In this document: piece by piece, positions 20,345 to 32,400 of the stretch
How the letters are laid out: the number at the start of each line of letters is the position of its first letter
Position numbering within the stretch: position 1 is the stretch's first letter
Assembly (NCBI RefSeq): GCF_013426205.1
Contig: NC_089422.1
Location: 4,774,001-4,838,000, forward strand
Source of the DNA: Metarhizium brunneum
Lineage: Eukaryota > Ascomycota > Sordariomycetes > Hypocreales > Clavicipitaceae
Direction: 5' to 3'
Length of the DNA stretch: 64,000 nt
Translations under genes and position numbers: made by a program
Notes under the pieces: model-generated
Seen by the model: only the letters and a program-made list of their open reading frames with translations
Databases searched by the model: none
Told to the model about the DNA's origin: nothing

Positions 20345-23300
20345 TCATGACATGGTCTTCATGAAGTCGTCCAGGTCAAAGCTTTCCTCGTACTGCTTGT
20401 TGTCCCACAGCTCACCCAGATCATCCAGCCAGGCCTTCTTACCTGGCTGACGTAGAACGTCACCAGTCTCAATATCTACCATATCCTCTTCCCGTCCGTC
20501 CACTTCCTTTTGCGCCTTCTCAGATATCAAGTTGGGCCCAGAGTCGCCCAGATTGAATAGATCAAGAATCTGGTCTGTATCCATCGTCGACAGCCCTGCG
20601 TTTTGCTGATTGACAACTGTCGATGCTACATCAATCTTGAACCGCTGCAGACTCAGAATTTTTTCTTCCAGGGTACCACGCGTAATGAGGCGGTATACAT
20701 TGACCACCTTCTTTTGTCCAATTCTGTGCGCACGGTCCATGGCTTGCAAGTCCTTCTGCGGATTCCAGTCATGTTCGACGAAAATGACGGTATCGGCACC
20801 AGTCAGATTGAGCCCAAGGCCACCGACACTAGTCGTCAAAAGCAGGACATCATACGATGGATCGCTATTAAATTTGTTGACAATATCCTGCCTCTTATTT
20901 GCTTCCACGGATCCATCCAGTCGCAGATGAGAAACCGAAGGTAAAAGCTCTTTCAGAACCTTCTTCTCAACCATGTCAAGCATTTCCTTCATTTGACAAA
21001 AGATGAGCGCTCGATGTGGCTTGATTGGTTGATATAACGGATCGTTAGTATCCCCATCATCGCTACCAATTCCACAATCAACCAAGAGGTCTTTCAACGC
21101 TGTAAGTTTGGGGGCATGAATTGTGTCCTCGACTGACGTTCCTTGCCTTTGTAGGATCTTCTGTGTGTCGTCGTAAACAGGAGTGCCTGGTTTCATAACC
21201 ATGGCCGGTGAGTTGCACAGTTTCCGCATGTACTGCAGGGCTTGGAAGATGTGCTGTTTCGCTTCCTTGTCGTCACGACCAGCCTCCGACTGCAGCTTCT
21301 TGCCTTGCTTCTTGGTAAAGTCTTCAAACAACTTCTTTTGCAGGTCGCTAAGGTCGCAATAGTAGTTTTGCAGAATCTTTGGCGGCAGGTCGTTCAACAC
21401 TTCTTCTTTCAACCGTCGTAACAAGAATGGCAATACTTGCTTGTGGAGCGCCTCAATTGCCAGCGCTCCTGCTTCTTGTTCCTTTGATGATGCTTTACTG
21501 AAACGACTGGCCGCGATCGGCTTGGCGAAACGGTCCAGGAACACCTTTTCAGCGCCAAGGAAGCCCGGCATGAGGAAGTCAAACAGTGACCAGAGCTCCA
21601 GTACGTTGTTCTGAATCGGCGTGCCAGTCAGGATGAGGCGGTGGTTGCTCGCAAGCCTCTTCACAGCCTGAGTAATTTTCGCCTTAGGATTCTTGATCAG
21701 GTGGCCCTCGTCAAGAACAACGTAATTCCAGCTGTGTTTGCCCAAAATGTCCGTGTCGTTTCTGCACACGTCATATGATGTCACTACAATATCAGTCTCC
21801 CCAAGTTTATCTCTGATTGCTTTTCGCTCAGCAGGCGGTCCCACGTAAGCTGTGACTGTAAGGAACGGTGCATATGTCCTAATTTCTTGCTGCCAATGTC
21901 CAGAAAGAGTGGGAGGGCAAACAATGAGCGACGGTAGTCGCCTCACATCAGCAGCGCCTGTCTTGGCAAATTCCTCTTGTCGTTGGTGGTGATCGCTGGC
22001 CACAATGCAAATTGTCTGGAGGGTCTTGCCTAAGCCCATGTCGTCACAGAGAATGCCATGGAGGTGATACTTGTTGAGGAAGTGAAGCCAGTTTACACCT
22101 TCTTGCTGATATGAGCGCAGTTCAGCCTTGATAGCAACAGGTATCTTGAATTGTTCCACCTTTTTAGGGTCTAACAGCTGGGCAATAAAAGTCCTTTCTC
22201 GATCTCGGCCTTTGAGAAGTTCTTCAGACAGGCCCGGCGGATCAGGGATTCCTGCTTCCAGCGGAACAAGTTTCACCAGCGTGGCAAACGATGTAGTTGC
22301 AATAAGTCGAATCTCATTGTCAGAGTCGCTCATTCTGCCAAGAACCGGCACAATGAGGAAGATGACATATGGCAAGATTGCATCACCCATGACCGCAATC
22401 AAGTGGTAGATGGCCTCGGTGACGCCCTGGCGGAAGTTCAAGTCCAATGGGTTGCTAATTGATGGGAGGACCTTCTCAACAAGAGCAGTCATGCCCTCAA
22501 CCGTAATGACGCTACAAATCGTAGCGAGACACTTGGCTGCCATGTATCGGAACACTGAGAGCTCCGAGTGGAGCGCCTTGATGACAAGCGGTAACATTTT
22601 CATAACAAACGTATGCAAAGCAACGTCTAGTGTTGGTGTCATTGTTCTGATGACGGACATGGCATCGACAATCTCTTGGCCAAAAACGCTCTCAGGGTCC
22701 TTTGCTTCGGCAGGGAGGTCGCCTGTGAAGGCCTTGACCAGAGGTTCTTCCATAAATTTTCGAAGACTGGGAACTGTTTCCAACAGTGTGGAACCGTAAG
22801 CCTTTGAAAGTATCTCAAGGGCTTCCTTTGCGCCACGCCTGGTGATTCTGGCGGCTTTGGCCTCCTTTGCCCACTTCGCTGCATCCGGATGATCAACCCT
22901 ATCTTCTTCCTTTTGCATGGAGAGGATGCAGGACGTTTTGGTGGCATGAACCGGGAATTCTGGGGTCTCCGCGACTTCAACACACGAGAACTTGACAAGA
23001 TTGGCAACGACTTTGTCGGCAGGCCCTTTTCGGCCCTTCTCAGCGAAAAGCTGGACGAGTCTGGCAATAGTTGCGGAAGATCTGTTCTGAAGAAGTTGGT
23101 TTTCCTCTGTTTTGACGGAGTCCATAACGCCTTTAATCAGGGGGCTTGGTTTCTTCGGTAGCAGTCTCATCGCAACCAAGGCACAAGCCGCACCAGCTCT
23201 GATTCTAGTATCTCGGGCGTCCTTGAACGCCTTGGCTTCCTCAATAGCGGCCTCGGCAACATTTCTAGCCTCTGACAGCTGCTGGCTAGCAATCAAGCGC

Positions 23301-26032
23301 TGTCCGGGGGGCATTATCTTCTTTAGTCTCTCGAAATCGTCTCCGACGCACTTCTCTGCCGTAGCGATTGAGAAGGCATTTGGTCCTGCTTCTGGCTCGC
23401 CTTGTACAACGACTGGAAGTACTGGAAGCTTGCCATGTGAGACTTTTCCATGGTCGCGGAACAGGTGAATGAGTTGCTGGCACTGCGTCCTAGCCCGCTG
23501 CACGAAATTGACGAGGTCTCTATATGAGGATGGTCTGTCCAGTTCTACCATGCGTTGCAGCTGTTCCGTATATCGTGATGGTTCATTCGGGCTTGTACAA
23601 TTCTTGGCGAATTCGTCAATGACTAAGCAGGCACTGAGCTGCGTCGAGGAAAAGGCAGATGTCAATCCAGGCACCAGTAGGGCATCAAAGTCGTCGAGAT
23701 TTGATGACGGGACCAGAGACATGATCTTGCCCATGGCGATAGCTGCTGATACACGAGATCGGATGAGCACATCCATGCCAACCAAATCAACATCACCTTG
23801 CATCATGTGACCATCAACATCGTGAGTCATTCCGGTTGAAATCGGCTCTTCCGTCTTAGTAGACTTGCGTCGTCGTTTTGGTGCTCTATCCGCGCCATCC
23901 GGAGACGACAGTCGTCGGCCAGCGGGCGGCGCCATGCCTTGTGCTGAATATGTTCCGCCGGAGGGTTTCTGGAACAAGGTCGCATTCATCGGAATGGGAT
24001 TTCGCGAGATGCCGATTGGATGCAAGGTAAGCTCCATGAGGGAATCAATATGAGGTGCAAATTCATCTGCAAGAATTGCTGGGTTCTTCGCCAGGCTGCC
24101 CACTAAGGCATTCCATAATTCCAATGACATGTTGAGCGTTTCTTGGTCTCTCTCAACGAGGATGTTTTGGAAAATAAGCCTAAGAATTCGACCATTGAGC
24201 CAACCGTGCGAAGTATCATCGCCAAGGTTAGCAAATGTGAGCAAAGCCTTCAATACAGCGAGCCGCACAGACGTGATGGTGTGACGGAGGAATGGATACA
24301 GACGAGGGACCAAAAGGGTGAAAGACCGCTCTTCATCCTGTGCTGCTGATGCCTTCATGGCGTCGAGGACTTCTGGGAAGCCGCACAATGTCGCGAGAAG
24401 ATCCATAATGCGCCCGGTACTGGCGCTGAGGTCGTCACCTAGGTTTGACAGACTCTCCCAAACAATACTCGTCAGGCCATCCAGTTGATCTGGGCGCATC
24501 GTGACGAATTCTTTTGCCATGGGAATGAGCGTGGCGGCACTGACGGACCTAACATCATCATCCATATCCCCCAAGCCCTTCATAACCGCCCGTATGATGC
24601 CATCAATCATATCGCCATCCTGCAGAAGGAGGTCCTTTCTCACGGCAACAACATATCGAAGACCAACCATGCCACCGTGACACACAGCCCAGACAGGGCG
24701 CTCTAATTCGAGGTCTTCCTGCATCACCATGCGATATAGGATACGGTAGATATCGTGAACCGACTTGGAGGGGATATGCTTCAAGGCGGAGCCGAGAGTT
24801 TGCCCAATAGTCTCCCTGATAGGGGCCACAGAGGTGTCCGAACTGTAGTCGGTGAAGCGGTCCAGCATCAAGACACAGCAAAGTCGGCAAGCAAGGTCGT
24901 CCAGCCACCTCTTGTTGAGTGACTCGTTATCATACCTGCCCTTTCCACGAACGCGCCCAGCACCCCCACCATGGACCCTGATAACTTCTCTCAGGCCCAT
25001 TGCAGCCCCATGGCGTGTCTCCCACGAAGGATCAAAGAGGTCTATCTTGAGAAAGTCGCATAATCGTTCATACGGCCACTCAGCACCTTCCAGTACATCT
25101 TCTACCTCCAATTCTGATTTGATGGGGATCACTGGGCCCTTGAATTCACTAACAACCTTGGTGTCTTCATCGACATCAGTCGGCCGGTCCAGGTTGAAGT
25201 AATCGTTCATCTTGCCATTCTTTTTGGACTCTCCTTCAGCCATAGGCGTCTCGTCTCCAATTAAAGACTCGGATCCCGCCGTCGTTGAACGTCGCAGAGA
25301 AAGGTCACCGAATCCACCTTTGCCTTGAGAGGCTTTCATAGCTTCTCTCTTTCGTTTTCGTTTTAACACGTTGAGTTGTCTTGAGCTAAGTTGCGAGTCT
25401 TCTCCGCCTTGACTCTGCGATATGCTGTCACTTCGGGCTAGTCCGTTACCATTGCTACCGTCTATGGGAGTCACAGGTAGGGTCTGGCTTTGTGCGACAA
25501 CGGGCATCTCCTCGTCTTCAAATCTGCGTCCCAACAAGCCAAGCCGGCCCAATAGAGTTTTCTTTTGGTGCTCTAGTCTCGCTTGGGGATCTAATGAGGC
25601 CAAGCTATATTCGATACCACCTCCTCGGAGCAACTCCCTACCATAAGTCAAAATTGAGTTGACATCAAGGGATTCAAACTTGAGCAGGTCATGGTCATGG
25701 CCAGTGAGGGAATTTTCCTTGTCGGTCTCCTCTTTCTTGATGTGGCCATTTTCGCCAGCATTCTCTTCCTTCTTTGGCTCCGATGGACCATCATCCTCGT
25801 TTGGGTCGTACAGAGGCGCGTTTTCACAGATCTTGCCAATGGCCTTGGCGGCCGTGCTGCGAGTTTCCCAGTCCTTGTGGCGAAGGTAGGGGACAACGCG
25901 GGATAGTAGATTGAAAAGCTCATCGGGGTGTTGCTTTTGCCAGTCGGCGAGTTGGTTGACGGCGGTTTCTCGTATAAGCCTGGTGCTCCCCGTTTCAAGG
26001 ATTGTCACCAACCTATCCAGTCTAGATGCCAT
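20345..26032 (-). CDS. MOT1: TBP-removing Snf2-family ATPase Mot1/BTAF1
   Basis: One uninterrupted frame of 1895 aa, unusual beside its intron-rich neighbours. It starts MASRLDRLVTILETGSTRLI, the conserved Mot1 N-terminus, followed by more than a thousand residues of HEAT-type helices that clamp TBP. A charged insertion near residues 95-120 and a basic stretch (LKRKRKREAMKAS) are linker or nuclear-signal candidates. The C-terminal Snf2 motor shows DDMGLGKTLQTICIV (about 1331), DEGHLIKNPKAK (about 1439, motif II DEGH), LTGTPIQNNVLELWSLF, VGGLGLNLTGADTVIF and MDRAHRIGQKKVVNVYRL (about 1766, arginine finger). Mot1 uses ATP to strip TBP from DNA and redistribute it, acting in the nucleus. The length agrees with yeast Mot1 (about 1.9 kaa). 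No disruption is visible. Confidence 0.97.
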   Translation of the reverse strand: MASRLDRLVTILETGSTRLIRETAVNQLADWQKQHPDELFNLLSRVVPYLRHKDWETRSTAAKAIGKICENAPLYDPNEDDGPSEPKKEENAGENGHIKKEETDKENSLTGHDHDLLKFESLDVNSILTYGRELLRGGGIEYSLASLDPQARLEHQKKTLLGRLGLLGRRFEDEEMPVVAQSQTLPVTPIDGSNGNGLARSDSISQSQGGEDSQLSSRQLNVLKRKRKREAMKASQGKGGFGDLSLRRSTTAGSESLIGDETPMAEGESKKNGKMNDYFNLDRPTDVDEDTKVVSEFKGPVIPIKSELEVEDVLEGAEWPYERLCDFLKIDLFDPSWETRHGAAMGLREVIRVHGGGAGRVRGKGRYDNESLNKRWLDDLACRLCCVLMLDRFTDYSSDTSVAPIRETIGQTLGSALKHIPSKSVHDIYRILYRMVMQEDLELERPVWAVCHGGMVGLRYVVAVRKDLLLQDGDMIDGIIRAVMKGLGDMDDDVRSVSAATLIPMAKEFVTMRPDQLDGLTSIVWESLSNLGDDLSASTGRIMDLLATLCGFPEVLDAMKASAAQDEERSFTLLVPRLYPFLRHTITSVRLAVLKALLTFANLGDDTSHGWLNGRILRLIFQNILVERDQETLNMSLELWNALVGSLAKNPAILADEFAPHIDSLMELTLHPIGISRNPIPMNATLFQKPSGGTYSAQGMAPPAGRRLSSPDGADRAPKRRRKSTKTEEPISTGMTHDVDGHMMQGDVDLVGMDVLIRSRVSAAIAMGKIMSLVPSSNLDDFDALLVPGLTSAFSSTQLSACLVIDEFAKNCTSPNEPSRYTEQLQRMVELDRPSSYRDLVNFVQRARTQCQQLIHLFRDHGKVSHGKLPVLPVVVQGEPEAGPNAFSIATAEKCVGDDFERLKKIMPPGQRLIASQQLSEARNVAEAAIEEAKAFKDARDTRIRAGAACALVAMRLLPKKPSPLIKGVMDSVKTEENQLLQNRSSATIARLVQLFAEKGRKGPADKVVANLVKFSCVEVAETPEFPVHATKTSCILSMQKEEDRVDHPDAAKWAKEAKAARITRRGAKEALEILSKAYGSTLLETVPSLRKFMEEPLVKAFTGDLPAEAKDPESVFGQEIVDAMSVIRTMTPTLDVALHTFVMKMLPLVIKALHSELSVFRYMAAKCLATICSVITVEGMTALVEKVLPSISNPLDLNFRQGVTEAIYHLIAVMGDAILPYVIFLIVPVLGRMSDSDNEIRLIATTSFATLVKLVPLEAGIPDPPGLSEELLKGRDRERTFIAQLLDPKKVEQFKIPVAIKAELRSYQQEGVNWLHFLNKYHLHGILCDDMGLGKTLQTICIVASDHHQRQEEFAKTGAADVRRLPSLIVCPPTLSGHWQQEIRTYAPFLTVTAYVGPPAERKAIRDKLGETDIVVTSYDVCRNDTDILGKHSWNYVVLDEGHLIKNPKAKITQAVKRLASNHRLILTGTPIQNNVLELWSLFDFLMPGFLGAEKVFLDRFAKPIAASRFSKASSKEQEAGALAIEALHKQVLPFLLRRLKEEVLNDLPPKILQNYYCDLSDLQKKLFEDFTKKQGKKLQSEAGRDDKEAKQHIFQALQYMRKLCNSPAMVMKPGTPVYDDTQKILQRQGTSVEDTIHAPKLTALKDLLVDCGIGSDDGDTNDPLYQPIKPHRALIFCQMKEMLDMVEKKVLKELLPSVSHLRLDGSVEANKRQDIVNKFNSDPSYDVLLLTTSVGGLGLNLTGADTVIFVEHDWNPQKDLQAMDRAHRIGQKKVVNVYRLITRGTLEEKILSLQRFKIDVASTVVNQQNAGLSTMDTDQILDLFNLGDSGPNLISEKAQKEVDGREEDMVDIETGDVLRQPGKKAWLDDLGELWDNKQYEESFDLDDFMKTMS

Positions 26033-27011
26033 TATGTCGGATTTGAAAAGAAGAGAAAATAAATAAGTAAAGTATTAAATGATTAATATGACAAGCCAGC
26101 TCCGACGATGGTGCTGAATGGCGGAAACAGCTGAAAGCGTCGCTATCGAGGTGCAGTTACCGGACAATCGGCCCTCGCACTGCACCCCCGAGGAGGCGAC
26201 GGTTGATGTGCGGGTGATCGCTGGTTAAAGCTCAAGTCAGACAATGCCCAAGTGGCTTGGTGTTGATGTGTTGATGTGATGTATAGGGATGGGCCGGAAT
26301 GTTGTTCACTTTGGACACAATGTGTCCAAATATACTGGATACGCTGCAAGCTCAGATGGCCTGCAATGCGACTTGCCTTTATGAAATGGCATATAGCTGT
26401 TCGAGGACGGAGTATATGGTCTGGGGTATCGAATACAAGAGAAAGTATCGAATGGTGAGAAACGGGAAGAGGGTGCACACTTCAGCCCCTCTCTATATGC
26501 AAATGCAGCCGTTCTAGATACTCCCGGACTCCCAGGTACAAACTTATGAATATGAATTTGTGAGTTCTCAGATGCGAGTTGAGGCAATCGCGACTGCAGT
26601 GATTGCACCTGTAGGCAGATGGAGAGCCAATGAAGAGGCCAAGAGCAGCAACTCACAATCCGCTCAGAGTGTGGCGGGTGCGGCGGTGCAAGTGTGGATG
26701 GAGAGTCAAACAGCGCGCTGGCTTGCTGACTGAGCTGAGCTGAGCGGACTGGGCGGCTCTAGGGGACGGAGGCGACGGCGCGGGAGAAATCGAGTGGAGG
26801 GCAGGCCCGGTCTTTGTATAATGTGTGTCCTGTATTTTTATACACGCCAGCACGCGCCGCCCAGCACGCCAACCAACGGTTTCTGATGCTGCGTTTCGCT
26901 TAATTTCCCTCCTGGTGTGGCTAGCCCCATTTTGTTCCAGCAGCAGGCTCCGCTCGGGTGCCCCAGGTGCCCCAGGTGAGAGGGCCAGGTGCCAGGTGCC
27001 CAAATCCTCAA

Positions 27012-27041
27012 GTACTCCGTACTGTACGGAGTACGGAGTAC
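27012..27041. repeat. Inverted/overlapping array of three GTACTCCGTAC-type elements
   Basis: GTACTCCGTAC at 27012-27022 is followed after one base by GTACGGAGTAC at 27024-27034 and an overlapping second copy at 27031-27041. The first two units form an inverted repeat able to pair as a hairpin. It is the densest occurrence of the element in the window. Confidence 0.85.
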
Positions 27042-27832
27042 GCAGCCTTGAAGCAATGGTACTCGCGTGCCAGCCCAGCTGTCGGCCATCTTGGAGTGCG
27101 CCCCACGTACTGTGTGGATGCAGGAGTACTCCGTCGTGTCCGTACTGTACTGTACCTACATGGTAGTAGGTAGGTATGGATTGTCTGGCTCTGCGGCGGC
27201 CAGCACGCAACCTGAAAGCTTGGGCCACACCAAACCTGCAGTCTCTTCAGTTCCCTGAGCATGACCATTGCATGCTGCACGGGTAGAGCTGTCCTCATTT
27301 TTCTCTAGTACTACTACTACATTGTCGTTGAGGCTCGATGCTTATTTATGTCTGTCCCACATGTTTTTCAAAGTATTGTGCATATTGGTGGCTTCCATAA
27401 GCAATGCTCCAGACTCTTGCCCCGTCGTCTGTACTCCCGTACCCATCCCGTGCATACGGGAACGGAGCAATTAGGGAATTAGGGAGGAAGGCACGCCCTG
27501 CAGGCAGAAGAAGTGTTTGATATCGCCGCATGGCAGCCTTTTGGATTTTGAGTTTGTGTCGTTTGTTTTATTATTCCAGGTAGTAGTCATGCACTTTTTT
27601 TAAGGTTTTACTTCTGATCTTATTGTCGGATTTGCGGCCGGGCTAGTCTCTAGCCCATGCCGACCGGGTTGCTGATAGCACTCCGAATCTTTTCACGATT
27701 TTTTTTTTTGTCTTCCGCCAATCCGCCCACTTCCCATTCGCTCATCTGTGGACCCCTGAGAATATGACACCTGGCGCACAAAGCATTTCAGACATCAACC
27801 CGTTTGCATCATATAACATCATATGTACTCCA

Positions 27833-27848
27833 TACTTTGTACAAAGTA
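27833..27848. repeat. Perfect 16-bp palindrome TACTTTGTACAAAGTA
   Basis: TACTTTGT followed directly by its exact reverse complement ACAAAGTA, in the gene-free region. It could be a dimer-protein site or chance; nothing nearby identifies it. Confidence 0.6.
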
Positions 27849-29484
27849 CCGAGTGTCAACGCTGCTTCACGTCCATGTCCTCGGTTGCTTTCGTCCCGTT
27901 CGGCGCGTCCCATGTTGGTGCATTCACCCTACGTTTTCAAGGTTTGGCCTGCAGTGGCCATCTGCGTCTAATTTACGGAGTACTACTAATGCACGGCGGG
28001 TTCTTCGGCTTCTCGGGTACGCAGCACTGTACTTTTGACACTCTACTCGGTACATACTACTACCTACGGTACCTACCTAAGTATTTTGATCGCTGCTTTG
28101 GAACCCTTGGATCGTGTATGGAGTACATGTAGAATTTGCGACCCGTCTGGCGGCTCTGGCACGGAATGCCTGGGGGCTGGATCAGGACATCTACTCCGTA
28201 ATAGACATGAATATCTGCTTCGATGCGCTCTTGTGCTGTGGACAGCGTACTGCCTCCGTTCCTGAAGGCATGATGCTCTAAATTGCACTCCGTACCGTGG
28301 TCGGCTATCCAGGCTGGTGTTCGTGGTCTGTGCCGAAGCACTTGGAAAATGCTCCGTACTATTTCTGCCTTCAACAATTTTGGATAATGCAGGCGAGACA
28401 TGCATTCGGCCAGGCCTGGAGCCGTGCGGCTCACACGTGTGTATCCAGGAGTACATAAGTTCTGCTTTGTAGACCTTGGAGGATATCTTGCCCAAGTCTT
28501 CAATGTGACTGGCGACTTGACGATGGCCAAGGTTGACCTTCTACTCCAGTATCAGCGTGGGTTCATCGGGACCTATTCTGTTATCGGGGTCGATTCGCTC
28601 GAACACACGAGGCCTAGACATTAAATGCCTTTCCCGTCAGCGCGTGTCCCATATCTGCCACACATCGAGATGGTCTTGCAGTGAGACCGCCATCTACTAG
28701 GCGCCTGTCTGGTGACCTGGTGAAATATGCCACGACCGCGGGTTCAGATACAAGAGACAAAAACAGCCACTTACTCTGTACAATGCATGTGGTAAAAGGG
28801 GATGGAGCACAGCTGCGCGTTGTGACATCGCCGAGCGGGTCTTGGTCGCAACTGCCGAGCCAGGGTGCGGGATCGACCAGGCTACGTGTTTGCACTGAAC
28901 AAGTGTTTCTTTACATGACCATGGAGATAGTACCAGTGTTATTCGATGGGTTTCTTTCGATCCCGGGACTCCTTAAACTGTCTACAGGGCAGTCGCATTA
29001 TTGTTCTGCCTTGAAACTAGCACGGATATTTTGGGCTTGCTCAGACCCGGCCCTCTTTCTCGTACCAGTTGTGGCTCTCCGCGATCACCCTACCAACTGT
29101 CTGAAGCTACATTGTACATCAAGCTGTCAGCTCCTAGTCACCTCATCTTCAACACGAGCAGAAGAAAAAGTATGGACTCGGGCGTCGCCGAGTAATTTTT
29201 ATTGGAAATCCCGACAACCAGGAGGATGGGAACAGAAACACAGGAGGTAGAAAAGGTATAGGGTAGCCCGAAGGGTACCAAACGGGAATCGTGGCCTCAG
29301 GCATTCAACCCCCCTAGCTTGTCCCTCAACGCGACCTCCCGCTGCTTAATCGCGATAGGCGAGAGACGCGTCGCACCTCATTGAGAAATCGACCTCACTC
29401 CATCACAACGAGTTTTAGGGCCAGGTTCAAACTGTAGCTCCCTGGTCCCTCGGATGTTGCGCGTCAGCGCCAGCGCAGCCCACC

Positions 29485-32400
29485 ATGTATATCAAACAGA
29501 TCATTATCCAGGGCTTCAAGAGGTATGCTTCACACGGTTGTTTGCTCGAATATGCGGCTGCAGTGCTCTAACCCTGCGACAGTTACAAGGAGCAAACTGT
29601 TATCGAGCCCTTCTCTCCCAAAACGAACGTCATCGTTGGCCGCAATGGCTCCGGAAAAAGTAACTTTTTCGCGGCAATGCGATTTGTCCTGAGTGATGCA
29701 TACACTCAGATGAGCCGCGAAGAGCGCCAGGGTCTGCTTCACGAGGGTTCAGGTTCGGCAGTCATGTCCGCGTACGTCGAGATCATTTTCGACAACAGCG
29801 ACGATCGTTTTCCTACAGGCAACAAGGAAGTTGTTTTGCGCCGAACTATCGGACTGAAGAAGGATGAGTACTCCGTGGACCGCAAGGTCGTTACCAAGAC
29901 GGATGTAATGAATCTCCTCGAGGCTGCGGGATTCTCACGCTCGAACCCCTACTACATTGTTCCACAAGGTCGTGTCACGGCGTTGACCAACATGAAGGAG
30001 TCTGACAGACTAAATTTGCTGAAAGAAGTTGCTGGCACTCACGTGTACGAAGCACGTCGCGCTGAGTCACTCAAAATCATGAACGAGACCAACAACAAGC
30101 GAGAAAAAATCGATGAACTACTGGAATATATCAAAGAGCGACTAAGCGAACTCGAAGAAGAAAAGGAAGAACTGCGAGGCTTCCAGGACAAGGATAGGGA
30201 GAGGAGATGTCTTGAATACGCATACCACCATCGGGAGCAGGTGACCATCCAGTCTGCTCTGGAGGATATTGACAATGCTAGACAAGATGGTCTGGACACC
30301 AGCGACTCAAGCCGTTCAGAATTTTTGAAGGGAGAGAAGGCGATTGCAAAACTGGATGCCGAGATTCACAACCTGCAACGGGAGTTGGAGCTCCTGCAGA
30401 TCGATCGTCGCCAACACGAAGAAGATAGGCGAGATGGTGCCAAGGCTCTAGCCAAGGTTGAACTTAAAGTAAAGGACCTGAAGGATGGACAGTCTGCTCT
30501 AGAACAAGCTCGTTCGCAGCACGAAGCCGAACTGCAATCGGTGCAGGCGGAGATGTCTGAGAAAGAAAGTCAGTTGGCTAAAATTCTGCCTGACTACAAT
30601 AAAAAGAAACAGCAAGAAAGTGATGTGAGAAGGCAACTGGATACGGCTGAGGCATCACGGGCTCGGCTCTTCTCCAAGCAAACTCGCGGTTCACGTTTTA
30701 AGAACAAGTCAGAGCGCGATGCCTGGTTGAAGTCTGAAATTGAAGAGTTGGACATGACAATGAGCACCCAGAAGGCCAACAAGCTGGAAGCCGAAGAAGA
30801 AGTTGCTAGGGTTCGGAAATCCATTGATCAGACGGAGAAGGAGGTGGCTGATTTACGGTCTCGTCTTGCCAACTGGAGTGGCGACCGAGTCCGGTTGGCA
30901 GAGGAAGCAACGCAAGCCAGGGCCCATCTGGATAAGTTGAATGACGAACGGAAGCTTATCCGTCGTGAAGAAGACAAATTAAATTCTGTCATTGCCAATG
31001 CCCGACAGGAGAAGGACCAAGCCGAAAGGGAAATGTCACACACCATAGATGGTGCAACAGCCCGCGGCCTGGCTACCATTCGTCGCCTCAAGGCGGAGCA
31101 AGATATCCCCGGCGCATATGGAACACTGGCCGACCTGCTTGAGGTGAATGAAGCATATCGACTGCCCGTTGAACAGACTGCGGGTGCTAGCTTGTTTCAC
31201 TACGTTGTTGACAACGCTGATACTGCGACATACCTAGCCGATATTCTGTTCAAGCAACGTGGTGGTCGAGTTACCTTCATGCCGTTGGCTCAATTACGAC
31301 CCCGACAAATAACTTTCCCCCGCTCCAATGACGCCGTGCCCTTGATAAGCAAGATTCAGTATGATCACAAGTTTGAAAAGGCGTTCCAGCAAGTGTTCGG
31401 CAAGACTGTCGTCTGTATCAACTTAGCTGTGGCTTCCCAGTATGCTCGCAGCCATGGGGTAGATGGTATCACGGCCGAAGGTGATACTACCAACAAGCGA
31501 GGTGCAATGACTGGTGGTTATATTGATCCTCGCAAGTCACGTCTGGAAGCAGTGCATTCCGCGAACAAATGGCGACAGGAGTATGAGAGTCTAATAGCAC
31601 AGTCCCGAGATTTGCGAAGGCAGATTGAGCTCAAAGATCAAGAAATCACAGGTGCCATGTCTGAGCTACAAAAGCTGGAGCAGCGGTTACGCCAAGCTGA
31701 TGACGGTTTTGAGCCACTGAAGCATGAGTTGCGAAACAAATCTGCCCATGTCGAGAACGAGAGATCCCGTCTCGACGCCGCTTTAGTTCGCCGGGATTTG
31801 GTGGACAAAAACCTGAATGGGTTTCTGGAAGAAATTGCAGCACACGAAGCTGAAATAGGCACCGAGTTTAAAAAGAATATTACTCCTGCAGAAGAACAAG
31901 AGCTGGAGCAGCTGAGTACCCTCTCGCAACAGTTGCAAAAGCAGTGGAACGACTTGAGTAACCAGCGAAGAAAGCTCGAAAGGACAAAACAATTTCTCGA
32001 GGTTGATTTGCGTCAAAATCTTCAACTGAAACTTGATCAACTGAGCAGTCAGGCCTTCGAGAACTCGACATCCGGTGGGTCATCTGGAGGTATGAAAGAG
32101 GCACAACGCGAGTTGAAGAAAGCTCAAAAGTCACTCCACGCTGTCGAAGCCAATCTCCAGGAGACTGAAGGGAAAATGGAACAGCTTGTTGGACGGATTG
32201 ACGAGCTCAGTGGAGAGAAGTCGCAGAGAGAGCAACGTCAAAACGAACTCTCTACAAGAATAGAGAAGCAGCAGAAGAGGATGGAGAAGACAATGCAAAG
32301 AAAAGCGCTTCTTACAACACAGGCTGCCGAATGCGCCAAGAATATTAGAGAGTTGGGCGTGCTCCCAGAAGAAGCATTCGACAAATACGAGAATATGGAA

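Larger units (their letters stand above)
26033..29484. other. 3.45-kb gene-free region upstream of MOT1 and SMC3
   Basis: A long gap between two divergent genes. Frames up to about 190 codons exist on both strands but are low-complexity, overlap each other and lack recognisable domains. It contains many copies of the TACTCCGTA word, the dense palindromic array at 27012-27041, a perfect 16-bp palindrome at 27833-27848, partial copies near 27124, 27974, 28192, 28288 and 28351, and a T-run near 27702-27710. Promoters of MOT1 (left edge) and SMC3 (right edge) must lie here. A non-coding RNA or a degraded mobile element cannot be excluded by eye. Confidence 0.5.

Noticed and set aside
26653..27228. 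191-codon minus-strand frame in the gap upstream of MOT1
   Set aside because: It overlaps equally long frames in other frames and crosses the recurrent-element array. It has no domain and no splice partners.
28681..29250. 189-codon plus-strand frame before SMC3
   Set aside because: No family resemblance. It probably lies in the SMC3 promoter or 5' region, with several equivalent frames nearby.
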